Below the pieces are notes generated by a model. It saw only the letters and a program-made list of their open reading frames with translations. It did no database searches and was not told the DNA's origin. From Streptomyces sp. NBC_01260 (lineage in GTDB: Bacteria; Actinomycetota; Actinomycetes; Streptomycetales; Streptomycetaceae), in assembly GCF_036226405.1 (NCBI RefSeq), contig NZ_CP108464.1, positions 1,674,001-1,738,000 on the forward strand: a DNA stretch of 64,000 bases, given 5' to 3'. Position numbers and translations under genes: made by a program. Of this stretch, positions 18,078 through 26,607 are shown one piece after another (position 1 is the stretch's first letter; every line of letters starts with the position of its first letter).

Positions 18078-18110
18078 GAGGGCCGGCGCACGCAAGCTGA
18101 GCCGGCCCTC
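18078..18110. terminator. Hairpin after the lipoprotein gene
   Basis: Stem gagggccggc / gccggccctc, 10 bases, with a 13-base loop, directly after the stop at 18072. Confidence 0.75.
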
Positions 18111-18198
18111 CCCGGAAGCCGACCAGTCGAAGCAGCCACTGGCCGGGGACCAGATGTCGTTCTTCGAACCCGACGAGGGTCACCAGGGCTGACTGAGA

Positions 18199-19788
18199 TC
18201 AGCCGTCCTTCGGCAGAGTCCCGTACGAGAAGGTGCACCGGACGCGGCCGTCGGCCGCGGGAACAAGGCGTACCTGCTCGGCGGACATCTGCAGCGGCCC
18301 GCCCGCCGACGCGTCCCAGAGCGATACCGTCCCTCCGGCCTCCCCGAACGACAGGTACGGATGCTCGGGCTTCAGAACACCACCCCGGCTGCCGAGTTTC
18401 GCCGCGGGAACCGTCGGCTCGACGCACATCCACTCCGGTGCCACCCCGAAGTACGAAGGTGGCGCCGTCTTCCGGACCGCGGCCGTACGGAAGTCGTCCA
18501 CCGCCTCCCGAGCCGAGTCCAACGCCCCCAACCCGCACACCGCCACCACGGCCAACTGGGCACACACGTACAACGGAACTCCCAGCCGCTCGACAGGGCT
18601 GACGAACGGTGCGTGCACGTGTTTCGCGATGCCCCAGAGGGCCGGGACGAGCAGGGCGTAGCTGAGCAGGCTCAACAGCTTCACCGCCGACGTGGCCTGC
18701 CAGATCCCGGGAACGTCGAGGACATCGGGTGTCACGCCGAGACCGTCCGCGTACAGCGCGTGCAGCACCGATCCGGAGGCCACCACGCACGACACGGCAA
18801 CCGCGAAGACGAGCGGCGCCGCCCAGGCGAGCCATTCGCCCCACGTCCACTGGCGGACGAGCAGCCAGATACCTCCCACCGTCGCCGTCACGGCGAAGGC
18901 CGACAGCATCTGCGCCGGAGTCCGGGCTCTGCCGTCCCCCGCGCCGAGGGACACGGCGAGGAGAAAGACCGCCACCACACCGCACATGAGGAGACTCCGC
19001 ACACGGCCGCCGACCGCGAACAGGCCGTATGCAAGCCGGGCTCCCCCGACGAAGCACAGCACCGCGATCCCCGCCCACACCCATACCCGCACCCCGCTGT
19101 GCTGCCGGGCGACCGCCGCGCAGAAGGCCATGGCGAGCAGCCAGGCCACGAAGCGGAACACACGCTGCCAACCGTCCTCCTCGCGACGCGGAACGATGTG
19201 GCTTCGCTCCCGTCCGTAGAACGGCCGTACATCGACGGCAGCCCCGGGAGCGGAACCTCCGGGCAGGTTCATTCGGGAGAGCCGACGGGCTTCCGATGCC
19301 GTACCCGTGACCACCATTCCGGTGTCGTGGTAGCCGCGCCTCTCCGAAATACGCGCGCGTGACACTCCGACCGCTCGGCGCAGTCTCGCCATGCGTGTCA
19401 CGGGCCCCGGGGCGGGTGCGCGGGGTGGTCTGTGATCAACCGTATGCACCCGCCAGCCGGTCAGCTGCTCCCGGTCCCGGTCCACCAACTCGCAGCGCCG
19501 GGCGTACATCTCCAGACCGACCGCCCGTGCCAGCTGCTCCACCCGCCAGGCAGCCGCCTGCTCAGTGCGCCGGTTGCGGGCTCCGAAGAACCGCACCTCG
19601 ACGGAGTACAGCCGCGCCGAGGGAGCCGCGCGCAGCACCCCTCGCGACGCGCCCACACCGCGCGCGAACCCAGCGACGACCGGCCAGCCCCGCTGGTCGA
19701 ACAGCCGCTCCGCCTCGTCCCAGTCGCGTTGCTCCCCGCGTACCTCGACGAGGACCACCACACGCTGGTCATAGCGTTTCCTGAGCAC
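18199..19788 (-). CDS. Polytopic membrane protein of unknown function
   Basis: 529 residues. About 205 N-terminal residues are soluble, opening with a hydrophobic strand and a charged segment (VVVLVEVRGEQRDWDEAERL). At least seven hydrophobic segments follow between about residues 208 and 430, then a roughly 100-residue extracytoplasmic or cytosolic C-terminal domain with two cysteines. GTG start with ggggga upstream. It is divergent from the DUF262 gene, 98 bases apart. No family is recognised. It could be an accessory membrane effector for the adjacent ATPase genes or an unrelated cargo gene. Confidence 0.6.
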   Translation of the reverse strand: MLRKRYDQRVVVLVEVRGEQRDWDEAERLFDQRGWPVVAGFARGVGASRGVLRAAPSARLYSVEVRFFGARNRRTEQAAAWRVEQLARAVGLEMYARRCELVDRDREQLTGWRVHTVDHRPPRAPAPGPVTRMARLRRAVGVSRARISERRGYHDTGMVVTGTASEARRLSRMNLPGGSAPGAAVDVRPFYGRERSHIVPRREEDGWQRVFRFVAWLLAMAFCAAVARQHSGVRVWVWAGIAVLCFVGGARLAYGLFAVGGRVRSLLMCGVVAVFLLAVSLGAGDGRARTPAQMLSAFAVTATVGGIWLLVRQWTWGEWLAWAAPLVFAVAVSCVVASGSVLHALYADGLGVTPDVLDVPGIWQATSAVKLLSLLSYALLVPALWGIAKHVHAPFVSPVERLGVPLYVCAQLAVVAVCGLGALDSAREAVDDFRTAAVRKTAPPSYFGVAPEWMCVEPTVPAAKLGSRGGVLKPEHPYLSFGEAGGTVSLWDASAGGPLQMSAEQVRLVPAADGRVRCTFSYGTLPKDG

Positions 19789-19886
19789 CAGCTCCCCCTC
19801 TCACCGGGATCCGAAGGTACAGCGACCTACGATGTGACGGTCACGGTGGTAGGCAGCCACTCCTACGAAGGAACGGACGCGAAGAC

Positions 19887-21200
19887 ATGTCACCGGAGGA
19901 CAGCGGCAGCAACCGCGCACCCCAGCCGAAGGACCAGCTGTCCCTGTACGGCCGCTATCTGGACGATGCGTCCGCCGAGGACAGCGGGGGCTTCCTGGTG
20001 GAGATCGGGGCGGGCGGTCGGAGCACCGATGTCGAACTGGAGCGGCCCGACGAGGAGCCGGACAACGCGGATGAGCCGATCACGGCACCGTACGACCCGT
20101 CCAAGATCGAGATCCAGACCCTGAACCCGACGATCAACCTGCTGATCTCCCGGCTGGTCAACAAGATGATCGACCTCGCCCCGGACTTCCAGCGCAAGGC
20201 GGGCATCTGGTCGGACGAGCAGCAGAGCCGGCTGATCGAGTCCCTGCTCCTGCGTATCCCCATCCCCTCCTTCTACGCCTCCGAACTCACCGACAGCTCC
20301 TGGGCCCAGGACAGTTCCTGGGCGATCGTCGACGGTATCCAGCGCCTCACTGCCATCGCGCGGTTCATCGCCCCCGAGGCTCTGGCGAAGGCGGGGATAA
20401 GGTCCGGACCGCTGAAGTTGCGCGGCCTGGAATACCTCAAGGACGACTTCGAGGGCAAGGGGTACGCGGATCTGTCAGGGCGCATGCAGATCCGTCTCAA
20501 CGAAAGCCAGGTCGTCGTCCACCTCATCCGTCCAGGGACTCCGGAAGAGGTCAAGTTCAACATCTTCGCGCGGATCAACACTGGTGGCCTCCCACTGACC
20601 CGTCAGGAGATCCGGCACGCGCTCGTCCCGGGCCCGGCACGCAAACTCCTGTCCTCGCTCGCCGAATCGCCGGAGTTCGCCTCGGCCACCAGCCACGGCG
20701 TCTACAGCGAGCGGATGGCGGACCGCGAGATGGTGCTGCGTTATCTCGCCTTCCGGCTCACCGACCCCAACCTGTTCCGGAGCCAGGACTTCGACCAGTT
20801 CCTCGCTCTCACCATGCGCCAGGTCAACCGGCTCACCGATAACGAGCGGGAGGGTCACGGCCACGACTTCCGGCGGGCCATGGTCACGGCTGAGAAGATC
20901 TTCGAAGGCCACGCCTTCCGTAAGCAGTTCCCTGGTCAGACGCGTCGCTCCCCCGTCAACAAAGCCATCTTCGAGACAGTTTCCGTGAATCTGGCCGCTC
21001 TCTCGGACCGCGAACGATCTGCGCTGGTAGCGTCCCGGGAACAGGTGGTCGAGGGTTTCCAGCAGCTCATGACCGACCGGGACTTCGAGCGGGCCGTGTC
21101 CGTGGGCACCGGCGACCGGGTCAAGGTGGTCGACCGCTTCGCCAAGGTGCGCGAACTCTTCCGCACCGTCCTGGAGAACAATAGGGGCAGCAACCAGTGA
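19887..21200 (+). CDS. DUF262 (GmrSD N-type, ParB-like fold) protein
   Basis: 437 residues. The DUF262 core begins near residue 75 (LISRLVNKMIDLAPDFQRKAG), carries the diagnostic VDGIQRLTAI at about 147-156, and FARINTGGLPLTRQE near 225. DUF262 domains have a ParB/sulfiredoxin-like nucleotide-dependent fold and are the NTP-sensing half of type IV enzymes such as GmrSD and of several defence systems. No DUF1607/HNH half is present here, so it would need a partner nuclease. Its stop overlaps the GTG of the ATPase gene, so the two proteins are coupled and probably form a complex. Confidence 0.85.
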   Translation: MSPEDSGSNRAPQPKDQLSLYGRYLDDASAEDSGGFLVEIGAGGRSTDVELERPDEEPDNADEPITAPYDPSKIEIQTLNPTINLLISRLVNKMIDLAPDFQRKAGIWSDEQQSRLIESLLLRIPIPSFYASELTDSSWAQDSSWAIVDGIQRLTAIARFIAPEALAKAGIRSGPLKLRGLEYLKDDFEGKGYADLSGRMQIRLNESQVVVHLIRPGTPEEVKFNIFARINTGGLPLTRQEIRHALVPGPARKLLSSLAESPEFASATSHGVYSERMADREMVLRYLAFRLTDPNLFRSQDFDQFLALTMRQVNRLTDNEREGHGHDFRRAMVTAEKIFEGHAFRKQFPGQTRRSPVNKAIFETVSVNLAALSDRERSALVASREQVVEGFQQLMTDRDFERAVSVGTGDRVKVVDRFAKVRELFRTVLENNRGSNQ

Positions 21201-22345
21201 TCGAACAATTGTCACTGACCAACTTCAAAGCGTTCCAGTCCGCCGACATCCGGCTGGCCCCGGTCACTCTCCTCACCGGCCTCAATTCCTCGGGCAAGAG
21301 CACGGTCCTGCAGTCCCTGGCGTTGCTGCGCCAGTCATACGACTCGGGCATCCTCATGTCCACCGACGGGGACACCGATATCCACGGGGGCCTCCTCCTC
21401 GACGGTGACCTTGTGGAGCTGGGAACCGGGCAGGACCTGCTGCACGAGGACTTCACCACGGAGCAGCCGGGCATGGACCCGGCAATCTCCATCGCGTTCA
21501 AGACTGCCGACAAGAAGACGTACACCTGGTCTGCTCGGTATGCGCCCGAACAGGACGTACTGCCGCTGGAAATCTCCACGCGGAAGGCGGACTGGGGTGA
21601 CGTCCCCCTCTTCTCTCGGCACTTCCAGTACCTCAAGGCCGACAGGATTGTGCCCGCCACGACTTATCCTCGTTCTCACCACCAGGCGATCGGCCGTGGC
21701 TTTCTCGGATCGCGTGGCGAACACGCCGTCAACTTTCTCCGGCATCACGCCCAATACGTTGTGCCGGAAGGGGACCCGCTCCGACACCCGGAGGCTGGCG
21801 GACACACCCTGCTCGACCATGTCGTCGCATGGATGCAGGAGCTCTGCCCGGGGGTCAACCTCGAAGCCTCGGAGATTCCCGGGATCGACTCGGTCCGTCT
21901 CAGCTTCGGATTCGGCGGCACCGCCGGCCTGGACTCCACCCGGCGCCGCCGCCCGACGAACGTCGGCTTCGGTCTCACGTACGCCCTCCCCATCGTCGTG
22001 GCCTGCCTTACCGCCGGGCCCGGCAGCCTCATCCTGCTGGAGAACCCCGAGGCCCATCTCCACCCGCGCGGCCAGTCCCGTATGGCCTCCCTCATCGCCG
22101 CCGCGGCGTCCGCCGGTGCGCAACTCGTCGTCGAGACCCACAGCGACCACGTACTCGACGGGACCCGGCTCGCGGTCAAGCAGGGGCGGCTCGCGGCCGG
22201 GGACACCGCAGTCCACTTCTTCCGGGGCAACGGGGCTGGAGTGGAGATCATCACCCCTACGGTCGCCGAGGACGGATCGCTCTCCGAATGGCCGGAGGGC
22301 TTCTTCGACGAGTCGGATCACACACTGGACCAACTGCTGGGCTGA
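21197..22345 (+). CDS. AAA ATPase with DUF3696 domain (OLD/SMC-like ABC fold)
   Basis: 382 residues. The start LTNFKAFQSADIRLAPVTLLTG leads into Walker A GLNSSGKST at about 29-37. An ABC signature-like region is followed by Walker B LILLENPEAHLHPRG near 275-289 and the switch histidine in VVETHSDHVLDGTR. The C-terminal 50 residues match DUF3696. Such RecF/OLD-type ATPases act with nucleases in defence systems such as Gabija and the retron ATPases. There is no Toprim domain, so nuclease activity must come from elsewhere. Coupled to DUF262 by a GTGA overlap and followed after 45 bases by an unknown gene on the same strand. Confidence 0.85.
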   Translation: MIEQLSLTNFKAFQSADIRLAPVTLLTGLNSSGKSTVLQSLALLRQSYDSGILMSTDGDTDIHGGLLLDGDLVELGTGQDLLHEDFTTEQPGMDPAISIAFKTADKKTYTWSARYAPEQDVLPLEISTRKADWGDVPLFSRHFQYLKADRIVPATTYPRSHHQAIGRGFLGSRGEHAVNFLRHHAQYVVPEGDPLRHPEAGGHTLLDHVVAWMQELCPGVNLEASEIPGIDSVRLSFGFGGTAGLDSTRRRRPTNVGFGLTYALPIVVACLTAGPGSLILLENPEAHLHPRGQSRMASLIAAAASAGAQLVVETHSDHVLDGTRLAVKQGRLAAGDTAVHFFRGNGAGVEIITPTVAEDGSLSEWPEGFFDESDHTLDQLLG

Positions 22346-22390
22346 ACGCCCGTACCGGATAGCGGAGCTCACCAGGGGGGAGAGCGCTCA

Positions 22391-23326
22391 GTGGTGCTCA
22401 TGTTCTTCAACGAGAGGTCCTGCGTCTCGGACGCTACGCAGGACGAGGCCAGGCAGGCCATGCGCGACTTCATCAAGGTCTGCCAGGCGGTGTGGCAGAT
22501 CCATCGCGGGACGACGCTGGTGAGCGAGGTCCGGCTGGAGGACGTGGAGATCTCTCCGGGCTACTACCTCCAGCAGTGGCGCAACGAGCCCGCCAACCAC
22601 GACGCCTGGCAGTTCATGCGGAGGACATTGCAGAGAAAGGCGCCCCTCTCGGGTGTGCTTCCCAAGCCACCGGAGGACCAGGAGAGCGAGTATCGACACG
22701 AAGGCGACCCTGTTCTCGGCCTGGCCGCCGCCCACCTGATGAAGATGCTGGCTGTCAGCCTGCCCACGGGTTCCCGCTGGGCGGCCCCTTGGCTCAAGGT
22801 CGACTACGAGATCCTCAATGACGACGGCCTTACCACGGACAGCGCGAGCGTCCACCACGCCTCCGAGGACGCACACGTCCGTGAGCACGAGGACTGGATA
22901 CGCACCACCGCCGCCTCCGCCACCACCAGCGGTGTGCAGTTGTGGGAGGAGCGCGACACCTTGTTCCCTTACCTCCAGTTCGTGCCGGGGGTGGAGCAGA
23001 ATCTGCGGGAGCTGCCGGGTGTGGCTGTGGCGAACGTACGGGCCGAGCTCGTGCATCTCAATACCGCTGCGGAGAACTGGAAGCCCGGGGAGTCGGAGCC
23101 CTCGTGGGCGGTCAAGGTCGTTCCAGAGAGCGACACCCGCATTAATATGGGGCTGGTCGACTTCATCGATCTCGACGGTCTGAAGCGGACGTTCAGTCCC
23201 CATGTCCGGTACCAGCCGTACCAGGGCCGTATCCACTTCCGGCTGATCGCGGATGAGAGCAGGATCCGTGTGGGGTACGTCGGTCGCAAGCGCCTGACGG
23301 CCGGGGTACCGCGCAGCGCCCGGTAG
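22391..23326 (+). CDS. Unknown protein, third gene of the DUF262-DUF3696 operon
   Basis: 311 residues; not recognised. The N-terminal part (FFNERSCVSDATQDEARQAM) looks alpha-helical. A central acidic segment and a C-terminal beta-rich end with RIHFRLIADESRIRVGYVGR follow, resembling a small nucleic-acid-binding or toxin-like barrel, although this is only an impression. GTG at 22391 (or 22394) follows a ggggggag run at 7-10 bases. It ends six bases before the stop of the convergent PLD-helicase gene, leaving no room for a separate terminator. Position makes it the likely effector of the ATPase pair. Confidence 0.7.
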   Translation: MVLMFFNERSCVSDATQDEARQAMRDFIKVCQAVWQIHRGTTLVSEVRLEDVEISPGYYLQQWRNEPANHDAWQFMRRTLQRKAPLSGVLPKPPEDQESEYRHEGDPVLGLAAAHLMKMLAVSLPTGSRWAAPWLKVDYEILNDDGLTTDSASVHHASEDAHVREHEDWIRTTAASATTSGVQLWEERDTLFPYLQFVPGVEQNLRELPGVAVANVRAELVHLNTAAENWKPGESEPSWAVKVVPESDTRINMGLVDFIDLDGLKRTFSPHVRYQPYQGRIHFRLIADESRIRVGYVGRKRLTAGVPRSAR

Positions 23327-23332
23327 CGGCGA

Positions 23333-26300
23333 CTACGGCAGCCAGCGCGCCGCCTGTTCCCGGCTGACCTTGGCCTCGTCGACCCACCAGTGCCGGGCCT
23401 CCTTGTCCCACTGGGCCCGCAGCAGACGCTTGGCCTCGTGCCTCTGCTCGTACGAGACGTTGAGGTACAGGCGGCCGTCCCGTACCAGCCCCGGGTACAC
23501 CTTCCCGTCCTGCGCCTCCGCTCGCTGGGCAGGCACCTCGGACACCGGAGCGGTCTCTCCGGCGGGGCGCCACTGTGCGCGCGCCGGACGTTCCATGCGG
23601 GTGTGCTCCATCAGACGCCGTACGCGGTCGCAGGAGGCGGGGTCGGTGTAGCGCATCATCAGGTCCGTCGGCCCGATGTTCGCGAGCAGGTTCTTCGAGC
23701 CGTGCCACAGGACCGAACCGTCCAGGATGAGGACCTTCTCGTGCATGCGGTCGCGGAACTCGACCCGGCAGCCGACGGCCTCCAGCTGCCCGACCAGCTC
23801 CCGGTGCCGCGCTACGCGGGTGGGTTCCTGCTGCTCCTCCGGCGGGCGGGTGAAGACCGTGACCTGGATCCCGGCAGCCGTCTTCGGTTCGAGCATCCTG
23901 GCCCACCGGCGGACCGGCGGCGCGTCCATGAACGCCGAATACAGCTCGATGCCGCGCTGCGCTCGCTCCACGTCCCATGCCACCGCTTCCAGGACCTCGC
24001 TGTGTTCGAAGAAGGCGGGCCGTGCCAGCTCCTCCGCCGACATGGTGGCCAACTGGTCCGCGTCACGGATCGGGATCAGCTGGTCGGCGGAGATGGTCTG
24101 CGCGTGCGCCTCCAGATGATCGACCATCGCCAGCGCCTCGCTGTGCGGGGCCAGGTGCTTGCGCAGGAAGTCGACGTCCGCCACGACGACCAGGTGGTCC
24201 TGGGCCCGGCTGAGAGCGACGTTGAGGAGGCGACAGGTCTGCGAGGACAGCCCCGTTCCGCTGTAGAAGAAGCCGGCATCCTTACCGGCGCCCGCCACGG
24301 TGTCGAGGAGCACGACGGGGCGCTGGCTGCCCTGGAACCGGTGGACGGTGTCGACCAGGCCGTCGTAGTCCTCCCCGAAGCGGTGGGCCAGGCTGCTCTT
24401 GAGGGCCTTGACTTGTTCCCGGTACGGGGAGATGACGGCGAGCCGGTCGGTCGCCCGTTCCCCTTCGGGGACCTCCTGCCACTTGCGGCCGGGCAGGATT
24501 CCCTCGTGCTGGAGCCCTCGGACCAGTTCGTGGATGACTGCGGCGTGAACGGCGTTCGTCATGTGGGGCTTGCGGCCGCCGCCGGGGATCCGGCGGCCGG
24601 ACGTGTCGATCAGGATCACCGGGGAGTCGATGAGCGGGGCGAACGGCAGACGGCTGGTGTTGCCGCGCCCGGTCCTGAGTGGAGCGTCCGGATACGCCAC
24701 CTCGTTGACGACCGCGCAGATCGGCTCCCGCATCCGGTACTGGGTGTCGAGCGCCACCAGTCGAGGGTCCTGGCGTACCCGGCCGGAAGGGTCGACCAGG
24801 CCTGCGGCGTGGAAGGCGTCCCGCGCCGTCCACTCGCGGGAGTGGGCGCGCTCCTCCTCGCTCGCCGCCCGGTCGCCGTCGCCCTTGGTCACGGCGGGCA
24901 GCTGCCGGAAGTCGCCCGCCACGATCAGCCTCTTGCGGGCGAGTCCGGCGGCGAACCAGGCCGAGGGAAGGTTTACCATGCCGGCCTCGTCGATCACCAC
25001 GACATCGACCTCGTCGAGCAGCTTCCTCGACTGGACGGCCTTGGCCACGGTCGCTCCGAGCACTCGGCAATGGGAGCGGACTTCGTCTTGGATGCGCTTG
25101 CGCTTCTGCCCGAGTTCGCCAAGTCGCTCCTGGAGAGAGGCAACGGACTCGACGACGTTCTGCCTGGGCGGGATCCCTAGGATGGCGGCGCGGGCAGCAG
25201 GGAGGGCTCGGCTGGCCTCGGCGGCCTGCTTCTCGCCCGCCGTGTGGCGACGGGCCGCGCGCGAGACGTCCTCCCTGGCCCGCGCCGACTCGCCCTCCTC
25301 ATGCGCCAGGGCGGTCCGGAGGTCACGCAGTTTCGCCGCTCTGCGCTCCGCGAAGGGTCCGGTCGGCTGCCCGGCCTTCTCCGTCTTCAGCCGCAGCTGC
25401 GCAGCCAGGGTGTCCGCGGCCGCCACCGCCTTCGCCGCTGCGGCGTGGTCGCGGCCGGCCCCGGCCATTTCTTCTGTGCCGGTGGCCAGGTCCGACTCCA
25501 GGTCCTGGACCCGGTCGTGCAGGACCAGCGCCGCCCGTGCGCCCTTGAGCTGGTCGGCCGCCGTGCTGATCTGCCGGTCGATGCTCTCCACCAGCAGGGC
25601 GGCGATCCGGGCCGGGTCGACCTGGTCGCCGTAGCGGCTGCGCAGCGACGGCAGGACGATGCTGCCGGACCGCTGGACGATCCCCTCGGCGAAGCCCTCC
25701 TCGTGCTCCAGCAGGGAGCACATCCGCTCAAGGGCCTGGTCCACCGCAACGTTTGTGGGGGCAAGGAAAAGGACCTTGAGTCCTTGGCGGAAACTGCCCT
25801 CGACGATGTGGCCGACGACATCCGTCTTCCCGGTGCCGGGCGGCCCCCACAGGAACAGCACCTCACTGGCGAGGGCCTGTGCGACGGCATCACGCTGACG
25901 TGGGTTCAGCTGGAGCCCCGTCCAGTTCGCCACCCACTGTCCCGGGTTCCCGGCACGGCCGGTGCGCGGGGCGCCCCGGCCGAACAGCCAGCCGGCATGG
26001 TCCGCGTCGATGGGGCTGTCCTGGCTGCCGGCCGTCTCCAGGCGCTCGGCCAGCACGGCCCAGTTCGCGGAGTCGTCCTTACGGATCTGGATGTTCCCGG
26101 GCGTCGCCCCGAAATCGGCTTTCGTCACGAGCCGTACGGTTCCGTCAGGAGCACGCGTGGCCTCGGCCGGTTCCCATGCCTTCCGGGAACGTGACGGCCT
26201 GGCGAGGACGGGAAGACCGTCCAGGCTCTCCTGCCAGGTGCGGCACTCGAAGAGATACTCGCGGGTCCCCCCGGACTGCGAGAGGAGCCGCCCCTTGGAC

Positions 26301-26410
26301 AGGGCGACCTTCACAGCGCCGTCGGCGTCGCTCCTCTGTTCGGCGAGGATCTCGGCGCGCACCGCCGTCAGAAGCTCCTCGACGGGATAAGGACGTCCCG
26401 TGCCGGTCAT
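23333..26410 (-). CDS. SF1 (Upf1-like) helicase fused to phospholipase-D nuclease and DUF5710-like tail
   Basis: 1025 residues. Helicase motif I WGPPGTGKTDVV is near residue 188, an insert with coiled-coil character runs at about 260-440, and motif II VVIDEAGM is near 470. QYRMREPI and the C-terminal motif VALSRAQDHLVVVADV near 735 complete an AAA_11/AAA_12 SF1B helicase. Residues about 805-905 form a single PLD domain with the HxK(x)4D box MHEKVLILDGSVLWHGSKN. The last 45 residues (LYLNVSYEQRHEAKRL ... RHWWVDEAKV) resemble DUF5710. DISARM's DrmC is a stand-alone PLD protein; here the nuclease is built into a helicase. ATG at 26410 with ggggag upstream. The shared upstream region points to co-regulation with the rightward helicase operon. 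Confidence 0.82.
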   Translation of the reverse strand: MTGTGRPYPVEELLTAVRAEILAEQRSDADGAVKVALSKGRLLSQSGGTREYLFECRTWQESLDGLPVLARPSRSRKAWEPAEATRAPDGTVRLVTKADFGATPGNIQIRKDDSANWAVLAERLETAGSQDSPIDADHAGWLFGRGAPRTGRAGNPGQWVANWTGLQLNPRQRDAVAQALASEVLFLWGPPGTGKTDVVGHIVEGSFRQGLKVLFLAPTNVAVDQALERMCSLLEHEEGFAEGIVQRSGSIVLPSLRSRYGDQVDPARIAALLVESIDRQISTAADQLKGARAALVLHDRVQDLESDLATGTEEMAGAGRDHAAAAKAVAAADTLAAQLRLKTEKAGQPTGPFAERRAAKLRDLRTALAHEEGESARAREDVSRAARRHTAGEKQAAEASRALPAARAAILGIPPRQNVVESVASLQERLGELGQKRKRIQDEVRSHCRVLGATVAKAVQSRKLLDEVDVVVIDEAGMVNLPSAWFAAGLARKRLIVAGDFRQLPAVTKGDGDRAASEEERAHSREWTARDAFHAAGLVDPSGRVRQDPRLVALDTQYRMREPICAVVNEVAYPDAPLRTGRGNTSRLPFAPLIDSPVILIDTSGRRIPGGGRKPHMTNAVHAAVIHELVRGLQHEGILPGRKWQEVPEGERATDRLAVISPYREQVKALKSSLAHRFGEDYDGLVDTVHRFQGSQRPVVLLDTVAGAGKDAGFFYSGTGLSSQTCRLLNVALSRAQDHLVVVADVDFLRKHLAPHSEALAMVDHLEAHAQTISADQLIPIRDADQLATMSAEELARPAFFEHSEVLEAVAWDVERAQRGIELYSAFMDAPPVRRWARMLEPKTAAGIQVTVFTRPPEEQQEPTRVARHRELVGQLEAVGCRVEFRDRMHEKVLILDGSVLWHGSKNLLANIGPTDLMMRYTDPASCDRVRRLMEHTRMERPARAQWRPAGETAPVSEVPAQRAEAQDGKVYPGLVRDGRLYLNVSYEQRHEAKRLLRAQWDKEARHWWVDEAKVSREQAARWLP

Positions 26411-26490
26411 GTCCGCCGCTCCCCACCATCGCCCCACAGATCCGGAGACTGTACGTGAGTCTGCCGCCGCCGAACGGTGCACTCGGCGGC

Positions 26491-26502
26491 CACTGGCCAG
26501 TG
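26491..26502. promoter_or_regulatory. 12-base perfect palindrome in the divergent helicase promoter region
   Basis: CACTGGCCAGTG, immediately followed by a partial repeat ACTGGCC, in the 197 bases between the two divergent helicase operons. It is well placed for an operator controlling both. A TATACC-like -10 for the rightward operon occurs about 50 bases before its GTG. Functional role inferred. Confidence 0.4.
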
Positions 26503-26607
26503 ACTGGCCGGAATCATTCACGATCAGTCATTGCCCGGAGCGTTGTCGGCGGCGCCGTATACCGTTGGCGCAGCTCACCGACCTGGCACGAAGCGAAGGA
26601 GATCGCC

